Origin: CAZCEC01 sp964497615
GTDB lineage: Bacteria > Chloroflexota > Anaerolineae > Anaerolineales > UBA6663
Direction: 5' to 3'
Assembly: GCA_964497615.1 (NCBI GenBank)
Contig: CAZCEC010000030.1
Location: 1-64,000 of the forward strand
DNA length: 64,000 bases
In this document: piece after piece, positions 51,190-61,904 of the stretch
Numbering within the stretch: position 1 is the stretch's first letter
Layout of the letters: each line of letters begins with the position of its first letter
Translations under genes and position numbers: made by a program
Notes under the pieces: generated by a model
Databases searched by the model: none
The model's input: only the letters and a program-made list of their open reading frames with translations
What the model was told of the DNA's origin: nothing

Positions 51190-51221
51190 GTTGGGCCGGG
51201 CGCTCCGGCGCCCGGCCCAAC
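51190..51221 (+). terminator. Intercistronic hairpin between livK and livH
   Basis: Perfect 14-bp stem, GTTGGGCCGGGCGC (51190-51203) and GCGCCCGGCCCAAC (51208-51221), with loop TCCG and no T run. It likely stabilises the livK mRNA or causes partial termination. Confidence 0.7.
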
Positions 51222-51246
51222 TGCCGCCTTGAGCCGGAGTGTGCGC

Positions 51247-52320
<1,074 letters not shown>

Positions 52321-52348
52321 CGGCGCGGTCCTGGCTAAGGCTCACGAT

Positions 52349-54061
52349 ATGAAAATCACCTGGACGGATGTGGTGCGCATGGGGTTGCTGGGCGGCGTGG
52401 TGGCCGTGTATCTCTGCCTGGCCGGCTTGGTGGGCATCTTCAGCGAGCGGGACGTCATCACCGGCATCATCTCGCTCGGCCACACCCTGTTGGTGCTGAC
52501 CGGTCTGGCCACCGGCGTGTTGGCCGCGCGCCGCGCGGCGCAGGGCGCCAGCAGCGCCATCGTGGCCGGCGCGGCGGCGGGGGCGATCATGGGCGGCATA
52601 CTGACGCTCCTGGTCCTGGTCGGCCCGCTCATTAATCTGCGCGCCGTTTTCCCCAATGCCTCGCCCCTGCTGTATGGCCTGCTGACTTTTGAACTGGGCC
52701 CGGCCGGATTTTGGGTGCCCTTCCTGATGAGCGCGGCGTTGGGGGCGGCCGGCGGCCTGCTGGTGGTGCTGCCGTCCATCGTACGTGGGCCAGTCACCTG
52801 GACCCTGGCCTCATTGATCAGCCTGGGCCTGTTTGCCGGTCTGCTGCGCACGCCGATGCTGGGCTCGTTTCTGGCCCCGGTGGGCCGCTTCCTGTTTGGG
52901 GCCGCGGGCCTCACGGTGGCCGGGGCCATCATCTCGGCCGTGCTGGTGGGCGGCTGGTCGCTCTACTGGCACGTCAAGGGCGCCGCCAACCGGGAGCGCT
53001 GGGCGCGGCTGCCCACCGCTCAGCAGCGGACCGGCTTGCTCATTGGGGCCGTCATCGCCCTCGCCCTGGTGATTGCACTGCCGCACCTGCTCGGCCCCTT
53101 CGTGGCGCAAGTCGTCGCCCTGGTGGCCCTGTATGTGCTCATGGGGCTGGGCCTCAACATCACGCTCGGCTTTGCGGGCCTGCTCGACCTGGGCTTCGTG
53201 GCCTTTTTCGCCGTCGGCGCCTATGTCGTCGGCCTGCTCACCTCCACCGCCGAGTTTGGCCTGGCCCAATGGTCGTTTTGGGCGGCGGTGCCGGTGGCGG
53301 TGGTGGCCGCCATGCTCTTTGGCGCCTTCCTGGGCCTGCCCATCTTGGGCATTCGCGGCGACTACCTGGCCATTGCCACCCTCGGCTTTGGCGAGATCAT
53401 CCGCATCCTGGCTGGCTCCGACCTGATGAAAGGCTGGCTGGGCGGCCCGCGCGGCATCCTCAACATCCCCAAGCCGATTGAGTTGCCGCCCACGCACCCC
53501 CTGGCCGGCCCTAACCAGATCTATTACATCGCCCTGATCTTTGCCGGCATCGTGGCCTTCGTGGCCGTGCGCCTGCGCGAGTCGCGCCTGGGCCGCACCT
53601 GGATGGCGGTGCGCGAAGACGAAGACGTGGCCGAAGCCCTGGGCGTCAACCTGGTGCAGACCAAGCTGTTGGCCTACATGCTGGGTGCCGCCTTCGCCGG
53701 CCTTAGCGGCGCCGTCTTCGCCGGGCTGGTCGGCTCGATCTTCGCCAGCAGCATGCAGCTCCTCGTGTCCATCAATGTGGTGGCGCTCATCATCGTCGGC
53801 GGCATGGGCAGCATCCCCGGCGTCGTCGTCGGTGCAGTCTTCCTCATTGGTGTGCCAGAGTTGTTCCGCGAGTTCTCCGAGTACCGGTACTTGTTCTATG
53901 GCGCGGCCCTGATCGTGATGATGCTGCTGCGGCCGGAGGGCCTGCTGCCCTCCACCGTCACCCAGCGCGAATTGCACCTTGGGCCGGAAGACGCGGAAGC
54001 TGAACCAGAACCCTCCGCCAACTCCGCCGGGGCCGGCGCTGGGCAGGCCGCAGGTTCATAA
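52349..54061 (+). CDS. livM: Branched-chain amino acid ABC transporter permease LivM, extended
   Basis: 570 residues, clearly longer than usual LivM (about 300-430). The C-terminal 330 residues hold the normal core (YVLMGLGLNITLGFAGLLDLG, IRGDYLAIATLGFGEIIRIL, VGGMGSIPGVVVGAVF). The first 230 residues add about six glycine/alanine-rich helices without clear similarity to the core. The tail is Glu/Pro/Ala rich. It follows livH by 28 bases and precedes livG. Confidence 0.88.
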   Translation: MKITWTDVVRMGLLGGVVAVYLCLAGLVGIFSERDVITGIISLGHTLLVLTGLATGVLAARRAAQGASSAIVAGAAAGAIMGGILTLLVLVGPLINLRAVFPNASPLLYGLLTFELGPAGFWVPFLMSAALGAAGGLLVVLPSIVRGPVTWTLASLISLGLFAGLLRTPMLGSFLAPVGRFLFGAAGLTVAGAIISAVLVGGWSLYWHVKGAANRERWARLPTAQQRTGLLIGAVIALALVIALPHLLGPFVAQVVALVALYVLMGLGLNITLGFAGLLDLGFVAFFAVGAYVVGLLTSTAEFGLAQWSFWAAVPVAVVAAMLFGAFLGLPILGIRGDYLAIATLGFGEIIRILAGSDLMKGWLGGPRGILNIPKPIELPPTHPLAGPNQIYYIALIFAGIVAFVAVRLRESRLGRTWMAVREDEDVAEALGVNLVQTKLLAYMLGAAFAGLSGAVFAGLVGSIFASSMQLLVSINVVALIIVGGMGSIPGVVVGAVFLIGVPELFREFSEYRYLFYGAALIVMMLLRPEGLLPSTVTQRELHLGPEDAEAEPEPSANSAGAGAGQAAGS

Positions 54062-54076
54062 GGCGCGGGAGGCAGC

Positions 54077-54904
54077 GTGGCGATTTTGCATGTCAATCAG
54101 GTGACGAAGCGCTTTGGCGGGCTCGTCGCCGTCAGCAAGCTCGACCTCGCCATCGAGCCGGGCGCGATCTATAGCGTCATCGGCCCCAACGGCGCGGGCA
54201 AGACGACCTTCTTCAATTGCATCACCGGCTTCTTCCCGGCCGACGAGGGCGAAATCCTGTTCAACGGCACGCCCATCCAGAGCCTGCGGCCCGACAAGGT
54301 GGCCCACCTGGGGATCTCCCGCACCTATCAAAATATTCGCCTGTTCCCGACCATGACGGCGCTGGAGAACATCATGGTGGGGCTCCACCACCACCTGCAC
54401 GCCTCCTGGATTGGCGCGGTATTGAGCACCCCCCGCACGCGCAAGGAAGAGGAGTATGCGCACGAGGAGGCCCGCCGCCTGCTGCGGTTTGTGAACCTGC
54501 GCGGCAAGGGTGACGTGCTGGCCCGCAACCTCCCCTACGGCGACCAACGCCGGCTGGAAGTCGCCCGCGCCCTGGCCACCAAGCCCAAGCTGCTGCTCCT
54601 GGACGAGCCGACCGCCGGCATGAACCCCCGCGAGTCGGTGGATATGATGCACTTTATCCGCCGGCTGCGTGACGAACTGGGCATCACCATCCTGCTCATC
54701 GAGCACCACATGCGCGTCGTCATGGGCATCTCCGAGCGCATCGCCGTGCTCGACTACGGCGAGAAGATCGCCGAGGGCACCCCGCATGAAATCCAAACCA
54801 ATCCGCGCGTGATCGAAGCTTATCTTGGCCGGGGCAGCGCCGCCGAGCAGCATGGCCTGGTGGCCGGCGACCCGCCCGCCGCGGCCAGCCCGGCCGCCGC
54901 CTGA
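54077..54904 (+). CDS. livG: Branched-chain amino acid ABC transporter ATPase LivG
   Basis: 275 residues from a GTG start. Walker A GPNGAGKTT (36-44), Walker B LLLLDEPTAGMNP and the LivG-type C-terminus (GEKIAEGTPHEIQTNPRVIEAYLG) are present. The signature motif is degenerate: LPYGDQRRLEVARAL instead of LSGGQ, which is normal for LivG. A short Ala/Pro tail follows. Confidence 0.92.
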   Translation: MAILHVNQVTKRFGGLVAVSKLDLAIEPGAIYSVIGPNGAGKTTFFNCITGFFPADEGEILFNGTPIQSLRPDKVAHLGISRTYQNIRLFPTMTALENIMVGLHHHLHASWIGAVLSTPRTRKEEEYAHEEARRLLRFVNLRGKGDVLARNLPYGDQRRLEVARALATKPKLLLLDEPTAGMNPRESVDMMHFIRRLRDELGITILLIEHHMRVVMGISERIAVLDYGEKIAEGTPHEIQTNPRVIEAYLGRGSAAEQHGLVAGDPPAAASPAAA

Positions 54905-54930
54905 GCGGCCGCCCGCGGAGCACAGTCAGC

Positions 54931-55644
<714 letters not shown>

Positions 55645-55652
55645 TCGCGCCC

Positions 55653-55827
55653 CCGTCGCCGGGGCCTTGATGGCCTCGCCCACCCCCCGCCGCCGCCCCG
55701 TAGTCGGGGGCTCCGCGAAGCGCCCCCTTTGGGGGGTAATGGCCCCGCCCCCCTGCCGTCCCCCCCGTAGCCGGGGTCTTTACGACCCCGCCTGCCTCGC
55801 CGTAGCCGGGGCCTTCATGGCCTCGCC
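55653..55827. repeat. Four degenerate 28-30-bp hairpin repeats
   Basis: Copies at 55653-55680, 55698-55727, 55765-55792 and 55800-55827 begin CCGTAGCCGGGG or a close variant and each can fold on itself (for example CGGGGTC/GACCCCG in the third). They fill the gap between the convergent livF and the beta-propeller gene, and may act as bidirectional terminators or a dispersed palindromic family. Confidence 0.7.
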
Positions 55828-55835
55828 CACCGCCG

Positions 55836-58280
55836 CTAATTCCACAACGCCGCATAGCATGGCGCCCTGGTCAACTGGGTCACCGCCCCCGCCTCCGGCT
55901 CCGCCACCAGCACCAGCCCCTCCAGGCTACCCACCGCCAGCGTGTGCCCCTCCGGCGCCCAGGCCGCCTCGCCGCCCGCGCTGGGCAGATTGAGCACCTC
56001 GGCGCCCGTGGCCGTGTCGTACACTCGCGTACGGCGCGGCCAGTAGGGGTTCCACGTCATCACCGATAGGTAGCGGCCGTCCGCTGAGAACTGTACCGGC
56101 GCTGGGTACGCCCGGTCGTCCGACAGCAGCAGCCTTTCGACCTGCCCGCTCTCAGCGGCCACCAGCCAGATGGCAGAGGCGGCGCCCAGGATCGCACCCT
56201 CGCGCAGCGTCAGCGCCAGACGATCGCCGGCCGGTGACCATGTTAGTCCTAATACGTGGTAGCGACTCAGTGTTCCTAGCCGCAGCCTGTCGCTAGAATC
56301 CCAGTTGCCCGCGTCCCCGCGCACATTGAGGACGCGCACCCCTGCCACGCCAGCGTCGAGCTCAACCCACGCCAACTCGCTCCCATCCGGCGACCAGGCG
56401 GGGGCCTGGCCCTCGCCAATCCGCCTCAGCGTCCCGCCCAATGCTGGCATCAAATAGAGCCCGCCCTGGCGAGGGAACGCCTGCGCCGTCGCATCCGCCA
56501 GCACAACCGCCGCGGTGCTCCGGTCGGGCGACAAGGCATAGGCCAGCACGCCTGCTATCGCCGCCGGGCTTTGCTCCGGCCTGGCTACCTCGTAGAAGCG
56601 CAGGGCGAAGTCAGCCGCGTTGAACCGCCGCCGCAGCGCATCGTACGGCCACACCGTGTAGGCAACAATTCTGTCCGCGGCCCAGGTTGCACCGGCCAGG
56701 TAACCCTCAGCGTCCGGCAGCGCCGTCGCCTTACCCGTCAGCGCTTCGATCACGCTCAGGCGCCCCGCCAGCGAGGCCAGCAGGAAGTCGCCATCAGGCG
56801 ACCAGGCCAGTGGACGCGCGTCCACCAGCCGGCCCACCAGCGCGTAGGGTGGGGCGTTCTGGCCGGGCGCCAGCACCGCCAGGCCGTCGCGGCAGCCCAG
56901 GGTCAGGGGTTGGTCGGCGGCCAGTGTAATAGGCGGCAGTGCCTGCGGCTCCAGCGCCGTCTGCACCCGCGCGGCGGCAGCCTCCGGCGAAGTCCCCAGC
57001 GCCCTGGCCGCCCAGGCAATCGGGTCTCGTTCCGTTGCCAGACCGGAGAACAAGCGGCCCGCCGTCTCCGGGTCTTCCCCGTCAAGCAGGCCGTTCACCA
57101 GGCCCAACGCCTGGCGTTGGGCCGCCTGGGTATAGTATGGGCCGAAGGGTCGCTCGGTGCTGACGAAGTTGAGGCGCCACAACTCGTCGGCGGAAAACAC
57201 GGGCTGCCCCGGAGGCGCCTGCGCTACGGTGGGTGCTTCCAAACCCAATTCCGCGCCCAGCCTGGCCGCCAGCGCATACGGCAGCGCATTGTGGCGGCGG
57301 CCCACCGGCGATAGGTGCGCCGCCAGCCGCGCCAGCAGTTCCAGGCTGATGCCGCTGAGATAAACGTGCTGGCTGGCCGCGTCGGCAGGCATGCCGGCGC
57401 TGTGCGGGGCGGGCAGCAGCGCCAGCAGGCTGCCCTCGAACGTGTCGCGGCGCGATAGGAGAATGGTGTACAGCCACGGCGTGGAAGGCTCCGGGGCAAA
57501 ATGGTCGAAGCGGCTTAGCGGCGCGGTGTCATCCAGCAGGAAACGCAGGTCGAAGCGCAGCCCCGCCGGGCAGGACCAGCGGGCGCAGGCCGCCGCCAGG
57601 GTCGTGTCCAGGTCCGCGGCCAGCGCCAGCACCAGGGGCTCATCCGCGGTGTAGTACGCGGCCTCCAGGTAATACCCCCGCCACTGGGTAACGCTCCCGG
57701 CCGATAGCGCTGGCGGGGCTGTGCGCACCCAGGTCTCGCCGGCATAGTGGTAATACTGGGAGGTCACAAACACCGCCCGGCGGCCGTCGGGCGCATAGTA
57801 GGCGCGCGCCACATCGGCGCGGGCGGTGTTGGGGCTGGTGGACCGCACCGCGCGCACTTCCGCGGGCGCGGAGGCCGGCCACAGACCCGGCAGTGGCAGG
57901 GGCGCGGGCTGCATCGCCTCCGCCCGCTGGAGCTGAGTCTCAAGCCAGGCGGCGTCGGCGCTGCTGTACGCCAGGGCATCCAGGTTGCCCTTGAGGATCG
58001 CCTGCTCCTCGACCGCCACCGCGATGCTCAGATCATGCTCCAGTTGGCGGCGGTTCCAAACGTTGGAGAGCGCCACCACCAGCAGCGCGATCATCAGCGG
58101 GCTGAGCGTCAGCAGCGCCACCCGCCAGTTGAGGTAGACGGCCACCCGGCCGGGGATAATAGTGGTTGGCCGCGGGGGCAGGCGCACCAGCGGCGCGGCG
58201 GCCGGCAGCGGCTCGCCCGCCTCCGGGGCGTAGGTGATGGTCCAATCAACGAGGTCGTCGGTGCGCGGTTTCTTGGCCAT
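55836..58280 (-). CDS. Membrane-anchored protein with TolB/WD40-like propeller
   Basis: 814 residues. One transmembrane helix near residues 50-75 (WRVALLTLSPLMIALLVVAL) is followed by a long external region. The C-terminal third has repeated propeller-type strands (PLAWSPDGDFLLASLAG, APAWSPDGSELAWVELD, GLTWSPAGDRLALTLR, PVQFSADGRYLSVMTWN, EAAWAPEGHTLAVGSLEG), as in TolB/WD40-like proteins. The middle part is not recognised. The start at 58280 (MAKKPRTDD) is used; the frame stays open further upstream but crosses the divergent cyclodeaminase gene. Confidence 0.75.
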   Translation of the reverse strand: MAKKPRTDDLVDWTITYAPEAGEPLPAAAPLVRLPPRPTTIIPGRVAVYLNWRVALLTLSPLMIALLVVALSNVWNRRQLEHDLSIAVAVEEQAILKGNLDALAYSSADAAWLETQLQRAEAMQPAPLPLPGLWPASAPAEVRAVRSTSPNTARADVARAYYAPDGRRAVFVTSQYYHYAGETWVRTAPPALSAGSVTQWRGYYLEAAYYTADEPLVLALAADLDTTLAAACARWSCPAGLRFDLRFLLDDTAPLSRFDHFAPEPSTPWLYTILLSRRDTFEGSLLALLPAPHSAGMPADAASQHVYLSGISLELLARLAAHLSPVGRRHNALPYALAARLGAELGLEAPTVAQAPPGQPVFSADELWRLNFVSTERPFGPYYTQAAQRQALGLVNGLLDGEDPETAGRLFSGLATERDPIAWAARALGTSPEAAAARVQTALEPQALPPITLAADQPLTLGCRDGLAVLAPGQNAPPYALVGRLVDARPLAWSPDGDFLLASLAGRLSVIEALTGKATALPDAEGYLAGATWAADRIVAYTVWPYDALRRRFNAADFALRFYEVARPEQSPAAIAGVLAYALSPDRSTAAVVLADATAQAFPRQGGLYLMPALGGTLRRIGEGQAPAWSPDGSELAWVELDAGVAGVRVLNVRGDAGNWDSSDRLRLGTLSRYHVLGLTWSPAGDRLALTLREGAILGAASAIWLVAAESGQVERLLLSDDRAYPAPVQFSADGRYLSVMTWNPYWPRRTRVYDTATGAEVLNLPSAGGEAAWAPEGHTLAVGSLEGLVLVAEPEAGAVTQLTRAPCYAALWN

Positions 58281-58325
58281 GCGGTCGTGCGCTCGCGGCA
58301 CATTGATTATAGCCTCCCGAGGCTG

Positions 58326-58334
58326 TGCTATAGT
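58326..58334 (+). promoter_or_regulatory. Extended -10 promoter element
   Basis: TGCTATAGT, an extended -10, lies 12 bases before the ATG of the cyclodeaminase-family gene. The start would be nearly leaderless. No good -35 at 17 bp is seen. Confidence 0.4.
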
Positions 58335-58346
58335 ACGCGCCCGGCC

Positions 58347-59324
58347 ATGAAATTGACTCTGCTCTCCGCCGCCGATCTGCGCGCCGCGCTGCCCATGCCC
58401 GCTGCCATCGCGGCCATGAAACTGGCCTTCGCGCAACTGTCCACCGGCCAGGCCATTGTGCCCCTGCGCGTGGCCCTGCCCGTCCCGCCGGTGGAAGGCA
58501 CGTCTTTGTTCATGCCCGCCTTCTTGCCGGCCGCCGGTCTGGGGGCCAAGATCGTGTCGGTCTTCCCGCGCAACGCCCCCCTCGGCCGGCCCATGATCCA
58601 CGGCCTGGTAGTGGTGCTGGACCCCGCCACCGGCGAGCCTACGGCCCTGTGCGACGGGACCTTCCTGACGGCCTGGCGCACCGGCGCGGGCGCGGGCGCG
58701 GCCACCGATCTCTTGGCTCGCCCCGACGCACGGGTGGGCGCGGTGTTGGGCGCGGGCGCGCAGGCGCGCACCCAGGCCATCGCTATTGATGCCGTGCGCC
58801 AGCTCGATACCATCCGCATCTACTCGCCCACCCTCGCCAATGTGCAGCGCCTCATCGCCGAGTTGCAGCCGGAGGTGCGCGCGCGTCTCGTGGCCGCCCT
58901 CAGCCCCGACGAAGCCGTGCGGGCCGCGGACATCATCTGTGCCGCCACGACCTCCGCCGCGCCCGTGTTTGATGGTCACACGCTCCGGCCCGGCGCGCAC
59001 GTCAATGGGGTGGGGAGCTTTATGACCCACATGCAGGAGGTGGACGCCGAGACCGTGCGCCGCGCCCGCGTCTTCGTCGACTCGCGTGAAACTGCCCTGG
59101 CCGAAGCCGGCGATCTCGTCATCCCCATGCAGGCCGGCCTCACCCACCCCGACAATTGGACCGAGTTGGGCGAAGTCGTTGCCGGCCTGCGGCCCGGCCG
59201 CCAATCGCCGGACGAGATCACCTTCTTCAAGTCCGTTGGCATAGCCGTGCAGGACGTCGCCGCCGCGGCGCGCGCGCTGGCCGAGGCGCAATCGCGCGGG
59301 CTGGGGCGCGTGGTAGAGCTGTAG
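58347..59324 (+). CDS. Ornithine cyclodeaminase/mu-crystallin family protein
   Basis: 325 residues with the family core: ALPMPAAIAAMKLAFAQLSTG, GAKIVSVFPRN, DGTFLTAWRTGAGAGAATDLLA, a nucleotide-binding GAVLGAGAQARTQAIA, and HVNGVGSFMTHMQEVD. Members include ornithine cyclodeaminase, alanine dehydrogenase and ketimine reductases; the substrate here is not clear. It is followed in seven bases by an FAD oxidoreductase, which could produce or use the same imino compounds. Confidence 0.85.
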   Translation: MKLTLLSAADLRAALPMPAAIAAMKLAFAQLSTGQAIVPLRVALPVPPVEGTSLFMPAFLPAAGLGAKIVSVFPRNAPLGRPMIHGLVVVLDPATGEPTALCDGTFLTAWRTGAGAGAATDLLARPDARVGAVLGAGAQARTQAIAIDAVRQLDTIRIYSPTLANVQRLIAELQPEVRARLVAALSPDEAVRAADIICAATTSAAPVFDGHTLRPGAHVNGVGSFMTHMQEVDAETVRRARVFVDSRETALAEAGDLVIPMQAGLTHPDNWTELGEVVAGLRPGRQSPDEITFFKSVGIAVQDVAAAARALAEAQSRGLGRVVEL

Positions 59325-59331
59325 GTGGAGC

Positions 59332-60489
59332 ATGACTGATCATCCTGCGACTGCATCTGTGGTCGTCGTCGGCGGCGGCGTGATGGGCGCCAGCACCGCC
59401 TACCACCTCGCCAAAGCCGGCGTGCGCGATGTGGTCCTGCTGGAGCGCGAGCGCTTCTTCGGCCTGGGCGCCACCGGCCGCTGCGCCGGCGGCATCCGCC
59501 ACCAGTTCGCCACCGAGATCAACATCCGCCTGTCGCTGCTCAGCCTGCGGATGCTGGATGAGCTGGAAGCCGAGACCGGTCAGCCCGCCCTGGTGCGCAA
59601 GTGCGGCTATCTCTTCGTCCTCACTCGGCCAGAAGACGAGGCCGCCTTCCGGCGCAACGTGGCCTTGCAGCACTCCCTGGGCGTGCCCACCGAGTGGCTC
59701 ACCGGCGACGAGGTGCGCCGCCGCCTGCCCGCCTGCGTTTTCCCCGATGCGCTGGCTGGCACCTTCTACGCCCAGGACGGCCTGGCCGACCCCAACAGCG
59801 TCGTCATGGCCTACATCAACGCCGCCCGCCGCCTGGGCGTGGCCTGCCTCACCGAAACGGACGTCACCGGCTTGGAGACGGCGGGCGGGCGCATCGCCGC
59901 CGTGATCACGGCGCTGGGGCGCATCGCCACGCCCGCGGTGGTAAATGCCGCTGGCCCCTGGAGCGCCCCTCTGGCCGCCCTGGCCGGCCTCGACCTGCCC
60001 GTGGTGCCGCTCCGCCGCCAATGGCTCACTACCACCCCGCTGCCCGAGCTTCCGCCCAACTTCCCCTTCGTGATTGACTTCGCGCAGAGCCTATACTTTC
60101 ATCCCGAAGGCGAAGGTTTGCTCACCGGCATGTCCAACCCAAACGAGGCGGTGGGCTTCGATCAATCGGTGGACCCGGAGTGGGAGTTGACGCACATGGA
60201 GGCCGCCGTGGAGCGCCTGCCGCTGCTGGAGCGCGCGGGCGTCGTCTCGCGCTGGGCTGGCCTGTACGAAGTGACGCCCGACGCGCACCCGATTCTGGGC
60301 GGCACGCCGGTGGAGGGCTTCTACCTCATCACCGGCTTCTCGGGGCATGGCTTCATGCACGGCCCCATCTGCGGCCAACTGCTGGCGGAGATCATCACCA
60401 CCGGGCGCGCCGCCGCCCTGGATGTCACCGCCCTTCGGCTGAGCCGCTTCGCCGAAAATCAGCCCATCGTTGAATACAATGTGGTGTAG
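59332..60489 (+). CDS. FAD-dependent amine/amino-acid oxidoreductase (DAO family)
   Basis: 385 residues. The N-terminal Rossmann motif VVVVGGGVMGASTAYHLA binds FAD, and the C-terminal YLITGFSGHGFMHGP matches the sarcosine oxidase beta/D-amino acid dehydrogenase group. RCAGGIRHQFATEINIRLS also fits. It probably oxidises a secondary amine or amino acid and forms a two-gene unit with the cyclodeaminase-family enzyme upstream. Confidence 0.85.
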   Translation: MTDHPATASVVVVGGGVMGASTAYHLAKAGVRDVVLLERERFFGLGATGRCAGGIRHQFATEINIRLSLLSLRMLDELEAETGQPALVRKCGYLFVLTRPEDEAAFRRNVALQHSLGVPTEWLTGDEVRRRLPACVFPDALAGTFYAQDGLADPNSVVMAYINAARRLGVACLTETDVTGLETAGGRIAAVITALGRIATPAVVNAAGPWSAPLAALAGLDLPVVPLRRQWLTTTPLPELPPNFPFVIDFAQSLYFHPEGEGLLTGMSNPNEAVGFDQSVDPEWELTHMEAAVERLPLLERAGVVSRWAGLYEVTPDAHPILGGTPVEGFYLITGFSGHGFMHGPICGQLLAEIITTGRAAALDVTALRLSRFAENQPIVEYNVV

Positions 60490-60494
60490 CTGCC

Positions 60495-61061
60495 ATGGCT
60501 GAACGCGACCTGTACGATCAGGCGCTGGCGGCGGTCAGCGCCAAGGACCGCCCCCGCGCCCGCACCCTGCTGGCGAGCCTGGTGGCCGCCGAGCCGCGCC
60601 GCGCGGAGGCCTGGCTCCTGCTCTCCACCCTGGTGGACGATGTCGACAAGTCCATCGAGTGTTTGCAGCACGTGGTGGCGCTGGACCCCGGCAACGCCCG
60701 TGCCCGCCATTGGCTGGACCTGGCGAACCGCGCCCGCGCCCGGCAGGCAGCCGGGGTCTCGGCCGATCAGGAACTGGAGCCTGACCCCGACGCCGATTTT
60801 GTGGAACTGGAACCGGAAGACCGGCCAGTGCCGCGCCTCGGGCGCTACCTCCTGGATTTTGGCTTTGTCTCCGCCGCACAACTCTCCGCCGCCCTCGACC
60901 GCCAGCAGGCCGCCCTCCAGTCAGGCCACCCGCGCCTGCTTGGCGGTATACTTGTCGACGACGGGACGCTGACGCAGGCCAGCCTGGACTTCGCGTTGCG
61001 CGAACAGCAGCGCGTCCGCGTGGAGCTTGAGTGGCAGTCGCGCGCCACTGTCGGCGCGTGA
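60495..61061 (+). CDS. TPR protein with MshEN-like C-terminal domain
   Basis: 188 residues. The N-terminal 85 residues form TPR-like helices (ARTLLASLVAAEPRRAEAW, then IECLQHVVALDPGNARARHW). The C-terminal part (LGRYLLDFGFVSAAQLSAAL, then LGGILVDDGTLTQASLDFAL) resembles the N-terminal domain of GspE/MshE ATPases, which bind c-di-GMP in some proteins. No ATPase follows, so this is a stand-alone adaptor. The function is unknown. Confidence 0.65.
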   Translation: MAERDLYDQALAAVSAKDRPRARTLLASLVAAEPRRAEAWLLLSTLVDDVDKSIECLQHVVALDPGNARARHWLDLANRARARQAAGVSADQELEPDPDADFVELEPEDRPVPRLGRYLLDFGFVSAAQLSAALDRQQAALQSGHPRLLGGILVDDGTLTQASLDFALREQQRVRVELEWQSRATVGA

Positions 61062-61229
61062 GTAGGTCCTTTCCTCCCCTGCCCTGGCAGGCCATGGCCC
61101 CGAAGCGGAGCGGAGTGGGGGAAGGGGGCGGGGGGTTAGGTCGCACCTGCAACCCGCATGCCTCGGATGCGTACCAGTCCCTTGGGGGGAATCCGTTCGT
61201 TGGTTGGTGACGATGGGAGGTAGATAACC

Positions 61230-61622
61230 GTGGAACAGAAAAACAACTGGCTGGGGCCGTACATCCCGCAGGGGAGCTGGTTGCGCGAACTGGCGCAGCA
61301 AGTGAAGCTGGCGTACAACCTGATGGCCGATGCCCGCGTGCATCCGGCCACCAAGCTCATCCCGGTGGCCGCGCTGGCCTACTTGCTGCTGCCGGTGGAC
61401 GTTGCGCCCGACGTGGTGCTGGGCCTGGGCCAACTGGACGACCTGGCGGTGCTGATGTTTGGACTGCGGATGTTCTTTGAGTTCGCGCCGCCGGAGGTGG
61501 TGCAGGAACACCTCAAGCGCCTGGCCCAGCGGGTGAAGGGGGATTGGACTGTGGTGGAGGAAACGCCAGAGGCTGACACCCCGCCGTCCGGCCCAGCGGG
61601 GGGCGAAGTCGTGGACGAGTAG
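61230..61622 (+). CDS. YkvA-like DUF1232 protein
   Basis: 130 residues from a GTG start. HPATKLIPVAALAYLLLPVDVAPDVVLGLGQLDDLAVLM is the DUF1232 signature with the P-x-D-x-x-P-D motif, in a short membrane-associated helix pair. The tail is acidic and disordered. Ribosome site GGGAGG lies eight to nine bases upstream. The family function is unknown. Confidence 0.8.
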   Translation: MEQKNNWLGPYIPQGSWLRELAQQVKLAYNLMADARVHPATKLIPVAALAYLLLPVDVAPDVVLGLGQLDDLAVLMFGLRMFFEFAPPEVVQEHLKRLAQRVKGDWTVVEETPEADTPPSGPAGGEVVDE

Positions 61623-61623
61623 G

Positions 61624-61863
61624 CTAGAAGAACGGCAGGGCGATCTTCTCGAACACCACCAGCGCCAGGCACCCCAGCACGGTGACGTTGAGGAACAAGA
61701 TCAACGCCAGCGTGAAGCCCTGCACCGGCGTGAGGCCCAACAGGCCACGCCCCGAGCGCCGCACACGCACAGCCGGGGCCGGGGCCGCGGGCATGGCGGG
61801 GACCGTTTCCTGGTTGATGAACTCGGCTTCCTGAGCGCTCTTTTGGCGCAGATCGTCAAACAT
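61624..61863 (-). CDS. Small single-pass membrane protein
   Basis: 79 residues. A basic and Pro/Ala-rich cytoplasmic part is followed by one transmembrane helix (GFTLALILFLNVTVLGCLALVV). It lies 41 bases downstream of biotin ligase on the same strand, and its stop nearly meets the YkvA gene. The family is not recognised. Confidence 0.6.
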   Translation of the reverse strand: MFDDLRQKSAQEAEFINQETVPAMPAAPAPAVRVRRSGRGLLGLTPVQGFTLALILFLNVTVLGCLALVVFEKIALPFF

Positions 61864-61904
61864 CGTTTGCCTCCCTCTCCCTTGCAGCCCGTATTGTACC
61901 GCGA

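Noticed and set aside
52811..53977. 388-codon open frame on the minus strand inside livM
   Set aside because: It is rich in Gly, Gln, His, Asp and Ala with no domain, exactly opposite a well-supported permease; it is a high-GC shadow.
58281..59333. Upstream extension of the beta-propeller gene
   Set aside because: The frame stays open opposite the ornithine cyclodeaminase-family gene, but the protein sequence there is low-complexity antisense, and a sensible start with membrane anchor exists at 58280.
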